The notes: generated by a model not told the origin, from the letters alone. Positions 24,901 through 34,739 are shown, numbered from the stretch's first letter. The stretch: DNA of 64,000 nt from Hyphomonadaceae bacterium (GCA_016714495.1 JADKDU010000003.1:62001-126000); one strand, 5' to 3'. Numbers and translations: made by a program.

Positions 24901-26412
24901 CTATCTCATCGTCGGGATGACGAAGCTGCTATCGGCCTGGTCGCCTTCGGGCCAGCGGGCGGTGACGGTCTTGACCTTGGTCCAGAATTTGAGGCCTTCC
25001 ATGCCGTGCTGGTTGGTGTCGCCGAAGGCCGAACGCTTCCAGCCGCCGAAGGTGTGATAGGCGACCGGCACCGGGATCGGCACGTTGATGCCGACCATGC
25101 CGACATTGACCTTCGAGGCAAACTCGCGCGCCGCGCGGCCATTGCGGGTGAAGATCGCAACGCCATTGCCATACTGGTGCTTGCTCGGCAGCGCGATCGC
25201 ATCCTCGAGCGTGTTGGCGCGCACCATCTGCAGGACGGGTCCGAAGATCTCTTCTTGGTAAGTCTTCATCCCCGTCGTCACCTTGTCGAACAGGGACGGG
25301 CCGATGAAGAAGCCCTTCTCATAGCCCTGCAGCTTGAAGCCGCGGCCGTCGACCACCAGTTCCGCGCCCTCGTCCTTGCCGAGCTGGATGTAGTTGGCGA
25401 TCTTGTCGCGATGCGCCGCTGTCACCACCGGGCCGTACTGCGCGCCCGCATCGTTCGACACGCCGACCTTCAGCGTCTCGATCTCGGCGACCAGCCGCTC
25501 CCGCAGCTCGTCCGCCGTCTTCTGCCCCACCGGCACAACCACCGGCAGCGCCATGCAGCGCTCGCCCGCCGAGCCGAAGGCTGCGCCAGACAGATCCTTC
25601 ACCACCTGATCCATGTCGGCGTCGGGCAGCACGATGCCGTGGTTCTTGGCCCCGCCCATCGCCTGCACGCGCTTCCCGTTGGCGGCGCCGACCTGGTAGA
25701 TGTAATGCGCGATGTCGGACGAGCCGACGAAGCTCACCGCCCGGATTTCCGGATGGTGCAGGATCGCATCGACCGCCACTTTATCCCCATGCACGACGTT
25801 CAAGACGCCGGTCACGTCAAGACCGGCCGCCGCGCCTGCTTCCATGAACAGCTCGCCCAGCCGCACCGGCAGGCTCGGATCGCGCTCGGAAGGCTTCAGC
25901 ACGAATGTGTTGCCCGCTGCGATCGCAACGCCAAACATCCACATCGGGATCATCGCCGGGAAGTTGAACGGCGTGATGCCGGCGACCACGCCCAGCGGCT
26001 GGCGCATCGAATAGACGTCAATGCCCGGGCCCGCGCCCTCGGTGTATTCGCCTTTAAGCGCATGCGGGATGCCGCACGCGAACTCGATCACTTCCAGCCC
26101 GCGCTGGATGTCGCCCTTGCTATCCGCCACGACCTTGCCGTGCTCGCTCGACAGGAGTTCGGCGAGCGGCTGCATGTTCGCTTCAACCAGCCGCTTGAAC
26201 TCGAACATCACCCGCGCCCGGCGCTGCGGGTTCGTGCTCGCCCAGCCCGGCAGGGCCTTCGCCGCCGCCTGCACCGCAAGATCCACATCAGCGGTCGAGG
26301 AAAAACCAACCCTCGCCTGCACCTCGCCCGTGTTCGGATTGAACACATCCCCCTCACGGCCAGAGGTTGTCTTGACCGGCTTTCCGCCGATCAGAAGATT
26401 GATGTTGCGCAT
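24901..26412 (-). CDS. mmsA: Methylmalonate-semialdehyde dehydrogenase (CoA-acylating)
   Basis: A 503-residue aldehyde dehydrogenase-fold enzyme that converts methylmalonate semialdehyde and CoA to propionyl-CoA with release of CO2, using NAD. Features include GITPFNFPAMIPMWMFGVA, KPSERDPSLPVRL, SFVGSSDIAHYIY, the catalytic Cys in GSAGERCMALPVVVPVG, and NGVAIFTRNGRAAREFA. MRNINLLIGG is taken as the start (26412) because the upstream 15 codons look non-coding. It opens the operon with acd 46 bases downstream. A copy of the shared cis-element lies 49 bases upstream, and a LysR gene is divergent. Its product feeds the nearby propionyl-CoA metabolism. Confidence 0.92.
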   Translation of the reverse strand: MRNINLLIGGKPVKTTSGREGDVFNPNTGEVQARVGFSSTADVDLAVQAAAKALPGWASTNPQRRARVMFEFKRLVEANMQPLAELLSSEHGKVVADSKGDIQRGLEVIEFACGIPHALKGEYTEGAGPGIDVYSMRQPLGVVAGITPFNFPAMIPMWMFGVAIAAGNTFVLKPSERDPSLPVRLGELFMEAGAAAGLDVTGVLNVVHGDKVAVDAILHHPEIRAVSFVGSSDIAHYIYQVGAANGKRVQAMGGAKNHGIVLPDADMDQVVKDLSGAAFGSAGERCMALPVVVPVGQKTADELRERLVAEIETLKVGVSNDAGAQYGPVVTAAHRDKIANYIQLGKDEGAELVVDGRGFKLQGYEKGFFIGPSLFDKVTTGMKTYQEEIFGPVLQMVRANTLEDAIALPSKHQYGNGVAIFTRNGRAAREFASKVNVGMVGINVPIPVPVAYHTFGGWKRSAFGDTNQHGMEGLKFWTKVKTVTARWPEGDQADSSFVIPTMR

Positions 26413-26460
26413 ACCTATCCCTTCCCGCTGAGCGGGGCGTGAACTTCTGACGCGCAACCA

Positions 26461-26498
26461 CTACCCTCACGAATGCAAATGCTGTATTGCATACTTGC
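26461..26498 (-). promoter_or_regulatory. Shared cis-element, copy f (mmsA-lysR intergenic)
   Basis: Minus strand: GCAAGTATGCAATACAGC followed by ATTTGCATTCGTGAGGGTAG. It aligns with the copy before prpE (GCAAATATGCAATGGCAG, then CATTGCATTCGTGATGATAG). It lies between divergent mmsA and the LysR gene, where a LysR regulator would be expected to bind. Confidence 0.65.
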
Positions 26499-26537
26499 AG
26501 ACTTCGTTTGCCGCGTTGCACCGTGTGGGCGTCAAAT

Positions 26538-27422
26538 ATGTATGATTGGAATGACCTTCGTCATTTCATCGCGGCAGCGCGATTTGCGTCTCTGACCGAA
26601 GCATCGCAGCGATTAGGAGTCGATGCCGCTACGGTAGGCAGGCGGATCGCGCGCCTCGAAGCTTCTCTGAAGTCCACTCTATTCGTGCGCTCCCGGAAAG
26701 GCCTGCACCTCACAGCGAGTGGCGGGCGCCTTTTCGATGCTGCATTAGAGGCCGAAGCCGCAATGGAGGTTGTTTCGCGCGCAGGTGAACGCGATGTCGT
26801 TGGGGGCACGGTTCGCCTCAGCGTCGCCGAAGGCTTTGGGACCATTATTGTAGCGCCCGCCCTGCCGGCGCTGCGTGCGCAAATACCTAATCTGAGAATA
26901 GAACTCGCCGCACAAAGCGGCTTTCTTTCTTCAAGCAAGCGCGAGGTCGACATTGCAGTAACGCTGAGCGCTCCTCCGACCGCACGTGTCTCGGTCACAC
27001 CGCTTACGGAGTATGAGTTAGGATTGTTCGCTTCGCCGTCCTATCTGTCACAGCACGAGGCGGCCGAGAGCGTTGACGATCTCCAGCGCCACGAAATCGT
27101 GGGCTACATCGATGATCTCGTCTACGCGCCTGAGCTGAATTATCTCGACGAAGTCCGTGCCGGCCTCCGGACAACGCTCTCCTCGTCCTCGATACGGGCG
27201 CAGCGCGAAATTATCGAGGCGGGCGGAGGGATAGGCGTGCTGCCCTGCTTCATGTCGGCAGGCCTCACACGCATTCTTCCTACACAAGTCAGGTTGAAGC
27301 GTCGCTTCTGGCTTAGCACTCACCGTGACGTTACAGACTTGGCGCGCGTTCGCGCCGTCGTGAGCTGGCTCAAGAAGTTGGTGAAACTTAAAGCGTCGAA
27401 GCTGCTCCCGAACCGACAATAA
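26538..27422 (+). CDS. LysR-family transcriptional regulator
   Basis: A 294-residue regulator with an N-terminal winged helix (HFIAAARFASLTEASQRLGV, TVGRRIARLEASLKSTLFVR) and a LysR-type effector domain (VRLSVAEGFGTIIVAPALPAL at about 95-115, ELGLFASPSYLSQH). ATG at 26538 was chosen because MYDWNDLRHFI is the usual LysR opening; the upstream 17 codons are unlikely coding. It is divergent from mmsA with a shared cis-element between them. That makes it the best candidate to control mmsA-acd-mmsB and perhaps the other motif-bearing genes. The inducer is unknown; a valine- or propionate-derived acid is a guess. Confidence 0.85.
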   Translation: MYDWNDLRHFIAAARFASLTEASQRLGVDAATVGRRIARLEASLKSTLFVRSRKGLHLTASGGRLFDAALEAEAAMEVVSRAGERDVVGGTVRLSVAEGFGTIIVAPALPALRAQIPNLRIELAAQSGFLSSSKREVDIAVTLSAPPTARVSVTPLTEYELGLFASPSYLSQHEAAESVDDLQRHEIVGYIDDLVYAPELNYLDEVRAGLRTTLSSSSIRAQREIIEAGGGIGVLPCFMSAGLTRILPTQVRLKRRFWLSTHRDVTDLARVRAVVSWLKKLVKLKASKLLPNRQ

Positions 27423-27487
27423 TTTAAGCTCATCGCTTGGAACGCGGCGCGCACAATTCAGCGAATGCAATAAAGCAAAAACCCCCC

Positions 27488-27525
27488 GCAAATATGCAAT
27501 GGCAGCATTGCATTCGTGATGATAG
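27488..27525 (+). promoter_or_regulatory. Shared cis-element, copy e (upstream of prpE)
   Basis: GCAAATATGCAATGGCAG followed by CATTGCATTCGTGATGATAG. It matches copy f before mmsA closely and copy d in the 16-kb region. It lies 148 bases before the prpE start, with a terminator-like hairpin in between. Confidence 0.65.
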
Positions 27526-27555
27526 CTAATTTTGAACTTACTCCTCTTTTCTAAA

Positions 27556-27582
27556 GCCGGGATCGGTGATCCCGGCCTTTTT
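27556..27582 (+). terminator. Terminator hairpin between cis-element and prpE
   Basis: GCCGGGATC pairs with GATCCCGGC and is followed by CTTTTTGTCTTTG. It could end the lysR transcript. Because the shared element lies upstream of it and prpE downstream, it could also act as an attenuator in a prpE leader. Confidence 0.7.
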
Positions 27583-27672
27583 GTCTTTGGGTGACACCAA
27601 CGTCTTCCGCTTTTGAGGACGAGAATGTCTGCCCTGTGCTGGCAAGTCAGGCTGAAGAGACGGGAGGAAGGC

Positions 27673-29579
27673 ATGTCGTCGCGCTATCGGGAGGTTTATT
27701 CCGACTGGAAGGCTGATCCCGAGGGCTTCTGGGCGAAGGCGGCGGAGGTGATCGAGTGGAGCCGGCCGTGGGACAAGGTGTTCGACGCCAAGGCGGGGGT
27801 TTACGGCCGCTGGTTTGTCGGGGCCGAGTGCAATGTTTGCTACAATGCGGTTGACCGTCAGGTGGCGGGGGGGCGGGCCGATCAGGTCGCGCTGATCCAT
27901 GACTCGCCGATGACGAAGTCGGTGACGCGCTTCACCTATGCGCAGGTCAAGACCGAAGTGGTGGCGCTGGCGGCGGTGCTGCAGGATCTTGGCGTCGCAA
28001 AAGGCGATCGCGTCATCATTTACATGCCGATGATCGCGGAAGCGGCCTTCGCCATGCTGGCCTGCGCGCGGCTTGGCGCGGTGCATTCGGTGGTGTTCGG
28101 CGGGTTTGCGGCGCGCGAGCTGGCGACCCGCATCGACGACGCCAGGCCGAAGGTGATCATCTCGGCCTCATGCGGCCTCGAGCCGGGCCGGATCATCGCC
28201 TATCAGCCGCTGCTCGATGGCGCGATCGAGATGGCGAGCCACAAGGTGAGCCATTGCGTGGTGGTGCAACGGCCGCAGGCGCATTTCGAGCTGAAGGCGG
28301 GGCGCGATATCGATTACGCGCAAGCGGTTGCGGCCGCGAAGGCTGCGCGGCGCGACGTGCCATGTGTGACTGTGGCTGCAACCGATCCGCTCTATGTGCT
28401 CTACACCTCCGGCACGACCGGCCAGCCCAAGGGGGTGGTGCGCGACTGCGGCGGCCACATGGTGGCGCTGGCCTGGTCGATGGAGAACGAGTTCGGCGTC
28501 AAGCCGGGCGAGGTGTTCTGGGCGGCCTCGGATGTCGGCTGGGTGGTGGGCCATTCCTACATCGTCTATGGCCCGCTCATTCATGGCGCGACCTCGATCC
28601 TGTTCGAGGGCAAGCCGGTGGGCACGCCGGACGCAGGCACGTTCTGGCGAGTGATCTCCGAGCATGGCGTTGTCGCGCTGTTCACGGCGCCGACGGCTTT
28701 CAGGGCGATCAAGAAGGAAGACCCGCAGGGCGAGTTCGTCAGCAAGTACGATCTCTCGAAATTCCGTATCCTCTTTCTTGCAGGCGAGCGCGCCGATCCG
28801 CCGACCATCCACTGGGCGGAAGACAAGCTTGGGCGGCCGGTGATCGACCATTGGTGGCAGACCGAGACAGGCTCGCCGGTGAGCCAGAACCCGGCGGGGC
28901 TTGGCCTTCTGCCGGTGAAGTATGGATCGCCCGGCGTCGCCATGCCGGGCTATGAGATCCACGTGCTGGACGATGCGGGTCACGAACTGCCGGCCGGAAC
29001 ACTGGGCAATGTGGTGATCAAGCTGCCGCTGCCGCCGGGCTGCCTGCCGACGCTGTGGAACGCCGACGATCGCTTCCGCGAAGCTTATCTCGACGAGTTC
29101 CCGGGCTACTACAAGACGGCGGACGCGGGCTATGTCGACGAGGACGGCTATCTCTTCATCATGGCGCGCACGGACGACATCATCAATGTGGCGGGCCACA
29201 GGCTGTCGACGGGCGGCATGGAGGAGGTGGTGGCGATGCATCCTGACGTCGCCGAATGCGCCGTCATCGGCATCGCCGACGCGATGAAGGGCCAGACGCC
29301 GCTTGGCTTTGTCGTGCTCAATGCGGGTGTTGCGCGCGATGTCGCCACGATCGAGCGCGAGGTTGTGGCGCTGGTGCGCGACAAGATCGGCCCGGTGGCG
29401 GCGTTCAAGATGGTGGTGACGATCAGCGGCTGCCCAAGACGCGCTCGGGCAAGATCCTGCGCGGCACAATGCAGAAGATCGCCGATGCCGAAGACTGGAA
29501 AATGCCCGCCACCATCGATGACCCGGCAATCCTCGAGGAGATCACCGTATCGCTGAAAGAACGCGGGATAGGGGCGTAG
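27673..29579 (+). CDS. prpE: Propionyl-CoA synthetase, frameshifted near the end
   Basis: An AMP-forming acyl-CoA ligase that activates propionate. It has YREVYSDWKADPEGFWAKAA at the start, the P-loop YVLYTSGTTGQPKGVVRD, WWQTETGSPVSQNPAG, and DDIINVAGHRLSTGGMEE near the C-terminal hinge. The start at 27673 follows GGAGGAAGG. The open frame fails after KMVVTI. Adding one base at about 29427 gives the expected ERLPKTRSGKILRGTMQKIA, with the catalytic Lys, ending ERGIGA at 29579 and about 635 residues, normal for PrpE. The missing base looks like a sequencing or recent mutation event, not old decay. The neighbouring mms operon produces propionyl-CoA. Confidence 0.88.
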
Positions 29580-29984
29580 CGCTGGAGCGGTCAGATAACT
29601 CGACGCGATTTGGCTAGGTTTTCGTGACGATCGCCCGAGTGAGGCCACTGCCCCGCTCAAGAGAGATTCCGAGCATGCGCGAAGGACGCGTATGGCGCGG
29701 CGGCTCAGCAGATGCCGCTGGATGCTGAACGCGTTAGAGACGCAGCGTGAGTCTCAAGGGCGCACTGCGCAGACGGCTCGCTCTCAACCCTGCAGCTTTC
29801 GCTTTCATCGTCGAATGATGAGACGCAAACTCCCAGCACGGTCGTCGTCATTCGGTCGTCCGAGTCGGTGTCGACCGCTTGGACCAACAACCGGGTCCAG
29901 ACATCCCAGCTCAATCTCGCGCGGAGCCGGCGCGGTTTGCCGTAATATTTCTGCACCTTGCCGATCCAGTCCGAGAGATCCAAC
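29580..29984. other. Gene-free stretch before the IS110 remnant
   Basis: Open frames on both strands overlap here, but none shows a known domain. A minus-strand frame reads plausibly in places (SDWIGKVQKYYGKPRRL) yet overlaps the IS110 remnant. No gene is called. Confidence 0.35.
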
Positions 29985-30345
29985 GCCTGGACGATGTGTT
30001 CCGCGTTGAAGGCGTTCTCGAGGCACAGGCCGAAAGACCAGTTGGCGCCCATTTCGGACTCACCGGGCGCAAGTACCAATCAGGCGAGACCGATTTAACC
30101 GGAAGACACTCGAAGTGCGGTGATCGCGAGGTGCGCGCGGCTCTATATGAAGTCGCGAATGTCATTCTCTCGCGACCTGGCAAATCTACTGCCCTCAAGT
30201 ATTGGGGCATGAACTTGCCTCAGCCGTGCTGGACCAAGAAGGCGAAAGTCGCCGTAGCGCGCAAACTCGCCGTGATTTTACATCGCATGCTGGCGGATGG
30301 CGCCGAATTCGTCAGCGCCAGCGCCGCTCGCCTCATCACCCGCAT
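29985..30345 (+). pseudogene. IS110-family transposase C-terminal remnant
   Basis: Plus-strand frame with VGAHFGLTGRKYQSGETD, SKCGDREVRAALYEVANVIL, GKSTALKYWGM and KAKVAVARKLAVILHRML. This is the C-terminal Transposase_20 region of IS110-type enzymes, ending at about residue GAEF. The N-terminal catalytic half is absent. It lies between prpE and the next TonB receptor. Confidence 0.75.
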
Positions 30346-30851
30346 AGGAGAACAAGCGCCAGAATACCGGGCGGGCCTACGCCGTCCTCGCCGAGGTCGA
30401 AGTCCCTTCGCGGGGACGCATGGAACCGGTCAAGCCGTGAGAAGGCAAGCAGCGACAATACTCAACTGCGCGAATCTAGATTGGCTGGCCGTTCCTCTCA
30501 GAACCTCATCAAGCAGCACTCGAGCACTGACTACGGACCGAAGCATGAGGCGGGCGGAGTGAGGACGATCAGGGATTGACCAATCAAGGCCCGTTACCGA
30601 AGGCCATCTCCCCCTTTTCGTTTTCACCGACGCGAGTTGCGCATCATACGAATCCAGTGCGTCGTTCAACGCGCAAGGTTACGGCTGAACTGACCCGTCA
30701 GAATTCGCGGCTGCATTGCATTTGACCACTATCAGGCTGAATCGCCTGCCGCGCCGCCAGAAGCCGATCATCATAAGCAAATAAGCGATGATCGGTTTGT
30801 CGGCCGGACCCGCTTCGACAGTATGTGTGTGTCTTTCACAGGGTAGATTGC
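30346..30851. other. Gene-free region upstream of TonB receptor
   Basis: About 500 bases with no recognised gene. It should contain the promoter of the receptor gene. The only clear structure is a 9-base inverted repeat, CCGATCATC / GATGATCGG, at 30764-30795 around a 14-base loop, 57 bases before the receptor start; it could be an operator or a leader hairpin. Confidence 0.45.
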
Positions 30852-33344
30852 ATGACACGCTCGAACGCACCGACCGCATCTTCTTTCGTCACTGTTGGGG
30901 ACTGCGCTGGCGAGCGGTCCCCGCGTTCGGCATCTTCTTTTCTGCGTCCCTTCTCTTCCGGTGTCAGCGGGATAGCGCTGTTGGCCTTTGGCTCCATCGC
31001 CGCGTTGAGCCCCACAGCACACGCGCAGGAAGCCCCCGCCGCGACTGGCGCGGCGGGCGATGTGGTCGTGATCCAGGGCAGACGCCTGAGCCAGGCCGAG
31101 GAAGCCATCGGCGTCGACGAAACCTCCAATACCGTCGCGGTTACGCGTGAAGCGCTATTGTCCGCGCCGGCGGGCATTTCGGGCCTCAAAATGCTGGAAG
31201 GCCTGCCGGGCTTCAACGTCCAGACGGACGGGGCGCTTGGCCTCTACGAATTCGGCAACTCGGTTACAGTCCGCGCCTTCAACCTGCAGCAGATAGGCTT
31301 CGTGCTGGACGGCATCCCCATGGGGCGGAGCGATGCTTTCGGCGGCAGCCCGATCTTCCGGTATGTCGACAACGAGAACCTCGGATCAGTGGTCGCCTCG
31401 CCCGGCGCCGGCGATGTAAGCCAGCCGAGCTACGCCTCGCTGGGCCCGATCGTCGAATACCATTCGATCGATCCCGACGCGGAATTTGGCGGCACAATCT
31501 CGCACGCGTGGGGCGACGACAACCTCAACCGCAGCTTCGTGAAGGTGCAGACCGGGCAGATCGGTCCCTTCTCGGCTTATATCGCGCGCTCCAAGACCGA
31601 CAGCGACCTGTGGCGCGGCGGCGGCTATATCGATCGCGAGCACTGGGAAGCCAAGGCCAAGATCGAGCTGGGGCTCGATACCAACCTCACATTCAAATAC
31701 GTGTCGAACGACTTCTTCGACTACGACTCTCCGAGCTTCACGAAGGCGACGTATTATTCTGCCGCGTTGGACAACAATGGCGAGAGGGGCCGCTATCGCG
31801 GGTATGCAATCAACATCCCGAACCTCGCCTATGGTCCGCTGACGGACTATCCCGGCCAGACCGGCCTCACCAACGCCGGCTTCACGGACTGGTTCGAAGA
31901 CCGTATCAACATCCGTAATGACAGCCTTTACGGTGCGACGTTCGAAACTGCGATCGGCGATGACATCGATGTCGAAGCCACAGCCTATTACGAAGACAAG
32001 GACGGGTACGGCGTCTCACCCGACGGATACGCCAACACGCGCGGGATCTATGTGCGGCAGGCCGAAGCGGGGCTCGATGTAACGGCTCCGCGGGGCGTGC
32101 AGTACGGGCTCTCGGGCGTCGGCGGCGTGCGGTCTGGCCTTGTGGCCAAGGGCTCGTGGCAGGTCGCCAATCACAAGCTGGAAGGCGGGTTCTGGCTAGA
32201 GACGGACGATTACAGCCGCACGCAGTATCGCTTGAACCACGCGGGCGGCATCCAGACGGGCGCTGTGCTCTATGACCAAGTTGCCTACTATCGGCGGAAG
32301 TATGAATCCACGCGCGAGACAACGCAGATCTTCATCAAGGACACGATCAGCCTGCTCGACGACACGCTGAATGTGGAGCTTGGCGTCAAGGCGCTGTCGA
32401 TCGACTACCAGCTGTCGGGTTATCGCGACTTCAACGACTACTATCGTGTCGTCGGCGGCGTCGGCGTGGCGGGCTGGGGCCCGCAAACCGTTGGCGACAC
32501 GTTTGAGGATACGTTCCTGCCGATGGCGGGACTCCTCTGGAAGTTGACCAATAACGAGCAGGTGTTCGCTTCATACTCGCAGAACTATGCCCTGCCGCGG
32601 GGCACGGATGATGCGTTTGCTATCGCGCCTGCCTCGCAGGTGTCATCGCCAGCGCCGGAGGCGGAAACTTCCGAGAACTTCGAGGTCGGATTCCGCACGC
32701 TGCAGTCGGATTTCGACGCAGCAGTGGCGGTCTATTACACGACCTTCGAAAACCGGCTTGAGACCTACGGCAACTTCGTCGCGGGCCAGGCCGGTGCGGT
32801 GGAAACCTTCCCGCAGAATGTCGGCGGAGTTGAATCCTACGGCATAGAGTTCACGGGCGCGTGGAAGCCGGCAATCTTCAACGATCAGCTCTATTTCAAC
32901 GGCAACGTCACTTACAACAACACGACGTTCCAGAACGATATCCCGAACTTCCTCGCCCCGCTGACCGGGCAGACGGCGCGGCGTCCGTTGCTGATCTCGG
33001 GCAAGACGCTGACAGACAGCCCCGAATGGATCGTCTCGCTGGGTGCGACATGGGAGCCGACATCTTGGTTGGTTGCGAACCTTTCGGCCAAGTACCAGTC
33101 CGACCGCTATTCCAACTTCACCAATACCGAAGAGATCAGCGATTATACCATCGTCAGCGGGTATGTTGACCTTGGCGAAGGCGACGGGGTTGGTCCGCTT
33201 GGGCATTTCAAGGTGCGGGCGAACGTCGACAACATCTTCGATGAAGACGTGCTCGCCTTCATCACGCCCTCGATCAACGGATTGGCGAGCTTCCGGCCGC
33301 AGAGCCCGCGGACGTTCTCGATCTCGCTGACGGGCGACTTCTAG
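30852..33344 (+). CDS. TonB-dependent receptor
   Basis: About 830 residues. The ATG at 30852 (MTRSNAP) is preferred over 30825. A long signal region ends TAHAQEAP, followed by VVVIQGRRLSQAEEAIGVDE, a plug domain (GNSVTVRAFNLQQIGFVLDG, NENLGSVVASPGAGD) and a barrel ending SISLTGDF with the terminal Phe. It belongs to a different subgroup from the receptors at 16568 and 49071. The substrate is unknown. Downstream and convergent is an O-acetylhomoserine sulfhydrylase gene, which might hint at a sulfur or cofactor link but is weak evidence. Confidence 0.85.
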   Translation: MTRSNAPTASSFVTVGDCAGERSPRSASSFLRPFSSGVSGIALLAFGSIAALSPTAHAQEAPAATGAAGDVVVIQGRRLSQAEEAIGVDETSNTVAVTREALLSAPAGISGLKMLEGLPGFNVQTDGALGLYEFGNSVTVRAFNLQQIGFVLDGIPMGRSDAFGGSPIFRYVDNENLGSVVASPGAGDVSQPSYASLGPIVEYHSIDPDAEFGGTISHAWGDDNLNRSFVKVQTGQIGPFSAYIARSKTDSDLWRGGGYIDREHWEAKAKIELGLDTNLTFKYVSNDFFDYDSPSFTKATYYSAALDNNGERGRYRGYAINIPNLAYGPLTDYPGQTGLTNAGFTDWFEDRINIRNDSLYGATFETAIGDDIDVEATAYYEDKDGYGVSPDGYANTRGIYVRQAEAGLDVTAPRGVQYGLSGVGGVRSGLVAKGSWQVANHKLEGGFWLETDDYSRTQYRLNHAGGIQTGAVLYDQVAYYRRKYESTRETTQIFIKDTISLLDDTLNVELGVKALSIDYQLSGYRDFNDYYRVVGGVGVAGWGPQTVGDTFEDTFLPMAGLLWKLTNNEQVFASYSQNYALPRGTDDAFAIAPASQVSSPAPEAETSENFEVGFRTLQSDFDAAVAVYYTTFENRLETYGNFVAGQAGAVETFPQNVGGVESYGIEFTGAWKPAIFNDQLYFNGNVTYNNTTFQNDIPNFLAPLTGQTARRPLLISGKTLTDSPEWIVSLGATWEPTSWLVANLSAKYQSDRYSNFTNTEEISDYTIVSGYVDLGEGDGVGPLGHFKVRANVDNIFDEDVLAFITPSINGLASFRPQSPRTFSISLTGDF

Positions 33345-33368
33345 GCGGAGGTCAGGTCGCATTTGATC

Positions 33369-33402
33369 AAAAAGGGCGACGAAGGCCGCCACGCGGCCTT
33401 CG
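33369..33402 (-). terminator. Terminator of the sulfhydrylase gene
   Basis: CGAAGGCCG pairs with CGGCCTTCG; on the minus strand it is followed at short distance by TTTTTG. It lies 38 bases past the stop of the minus-strand gene and may serve the convergent receptor gene too. Confidence 0.7.
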
Positions 33403-33440
33403 CGCTCAACCCAAGCTGAGCCAGTGCGACCGACCCGTTG

Positions 33441-34739
33441 CTACGCGGCCGCCCGTGACAGGGCCTGGTCGATATCGGCCAGGATATCGCTGATATGCTC
33501 AAGACCGACCGACAGGCGGATATAGCCTTCCGAGACGCCGCTCGCGAGCTGGTCTTGCGATGACAGCTGCGAGTGTGTCGTCGTGGCCGGATGTATCGCC
33601 AAGCTTCGTGCATCGCCGATGTTGGCGACGTGATAGAATAATTCCAGACTATCGATGAAGCGTCGGCCGGCCTCACGACCCGCCTTCAGTTCGAAGCCGA
33701 CCAGTCCGCCAAATCCGCCTTGCAGATATTTGTCCGCGCGCTCGCGCGACAGGCCAGTCTGCTTCGATGGATGGATGACCGCCGCCACTTCACGTCTGCT
33801 CTCGAGAAAATCGGCGACCTTTTGCGCGTTTTCCGAATGGCGGGCGATACGCAGCGGCAGCGTTTCCAGGCCCTGAAGCGTCTGAAACGCGTTGAACGGT
33901 GATTGGGACGGCCCAAGGTCGCGCAGCATCACGACCCGGGCGCGCAGGATATACGCGATCGGGCCCAGCGGCTTGGCCGCTTCGCTCCAGATCGCGCCGT
34001 GATAGGATCGGTCCGGCGTGTTGAGCAAAGGCTGACGCTCGGGCTTTGCCGACCAGTCGAAATTGCCGCCGTCCACGATCGCGCCGCCAATGGACGTGCC
34101 ATGACCGCCTATGTATTTGGTGGTGGAATAAACGACGATTGCCGCGCCGTGATCGAAGGGTCTCGCGAGCAAGGGCGTGGCCGTGTTGTCAACGATCAGC
34201 GGGATGCCGTATTCGCGCCCGATGCTTGCCACCTCGGCGATCGGGAAAACCGTGAGCTTCGGATTGGGAAGCGTTTCGGCATAATAGGCGCGCGTGCGAT
34301 CGTCAGTCGCCCGCCGAAAATTCTCGGGATCGGCCGGATCGACGAAGCGGACCTCGATGCCAATATCCCTGAATGTGTTGGCGAACAGATTCCATGTGCC
34401 GCCGTAAAGATCGGTCGAGCTGACGATATTGTCCCCCGCCCTCGCTAGATTCTGGATCGCCAGCGTCGACGCGGCCTGACCTGACGCGACTGCTAACGCG
34501 GCAACTCCACCCTCGAGTGCGGCCAGCCGTTTCTCAAGCACGTCCGTCGTGGGGTTCATGATCCGCGTGTAGATGTTCCCGAGTTCCTTCAGCGCAAACA
34601 GGTTGGCCGCGTGCTCGCTCGACTGAAACTGATATGACGTCGTCTGATAAATCGGTGGGACTACAGCACCTGTGGCGCTGTCTGCACGCCATCCGGCATG
34701 CAACGCCAGCGTTTCAGGATGCAATTTGCGTTCCGACAT
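33441..34739 (-). CDS. O-acetylhomoserine aminocarboxypropyltransferase family (Cys/Met PLP enzyme)
   Basis: A 432-residue cytosolic PLP enzyme: TLALHAGWRADSATGAVVPP, YQTTSYQF, ASGQAASTLAIQNLARAGDN, the PLP-binding Lys in VVYSTTKYIGGHGTSIGG, and HPATTTHSQLSSQDQLASGV. Length and the STTKYIGGHG motif fit O-acetylhomoserine sulfhydrylase, which makes homocysteine from O-acetylhomoserine and sulfide. Cystathionine gamma-synthase or O-succinyl variants cannot be excluded. It is probably a single-gene transcript. Confidence 0.85.
   Translation of the reverse strand: MSERKLHPETLALHAGWRADSATGAVVPPIYQTTSYQFQSSEHAANLFALKELGNIYTRIMNPTTDVLEKRLAALEGGVAALAVASGQAASTLAIQNLARAGDNIVSSTDLYGGTWNLFANTFRDIGIEVRFVDPADPENFRRATDDRTRAYYAETLPNPKLTVFPIAEVASIGREYGIPLIVDNTATPLLARPFDHGAAIVVYSTTKYIGGHGTSIGGAIVDGGNFDWSAKPERQPLLNTPDRSYHGAIWSEAAKPLGPIAYILRARVVMLRDLGPSQSPFNAFQTLQGLETLPLRIARHSENAQKVADFLESRREVAAVIHPSKQTGLSRERADKYLQGGFGGLVGFELKAGREAGRRFIDSLELFYHVANIGDARSLAIHPATTTHSQLSSQDQLASGVSEGYIRLSVGLEHISDILADIDQALSRAAA

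Noticed and set aside
24853..26442. 529-residue open frame on the plus strand
   Set aside because: It is antisense to mmsA, whose family motifs are complete; the plus reading is His/Arg-rich without any domain.
29705..30079. Minus-strand frame with SDWIGKVQKYYGKPRRL
   Set aside because: It overlaps the IS110 remnant on the plus strand and has no recognisable family.
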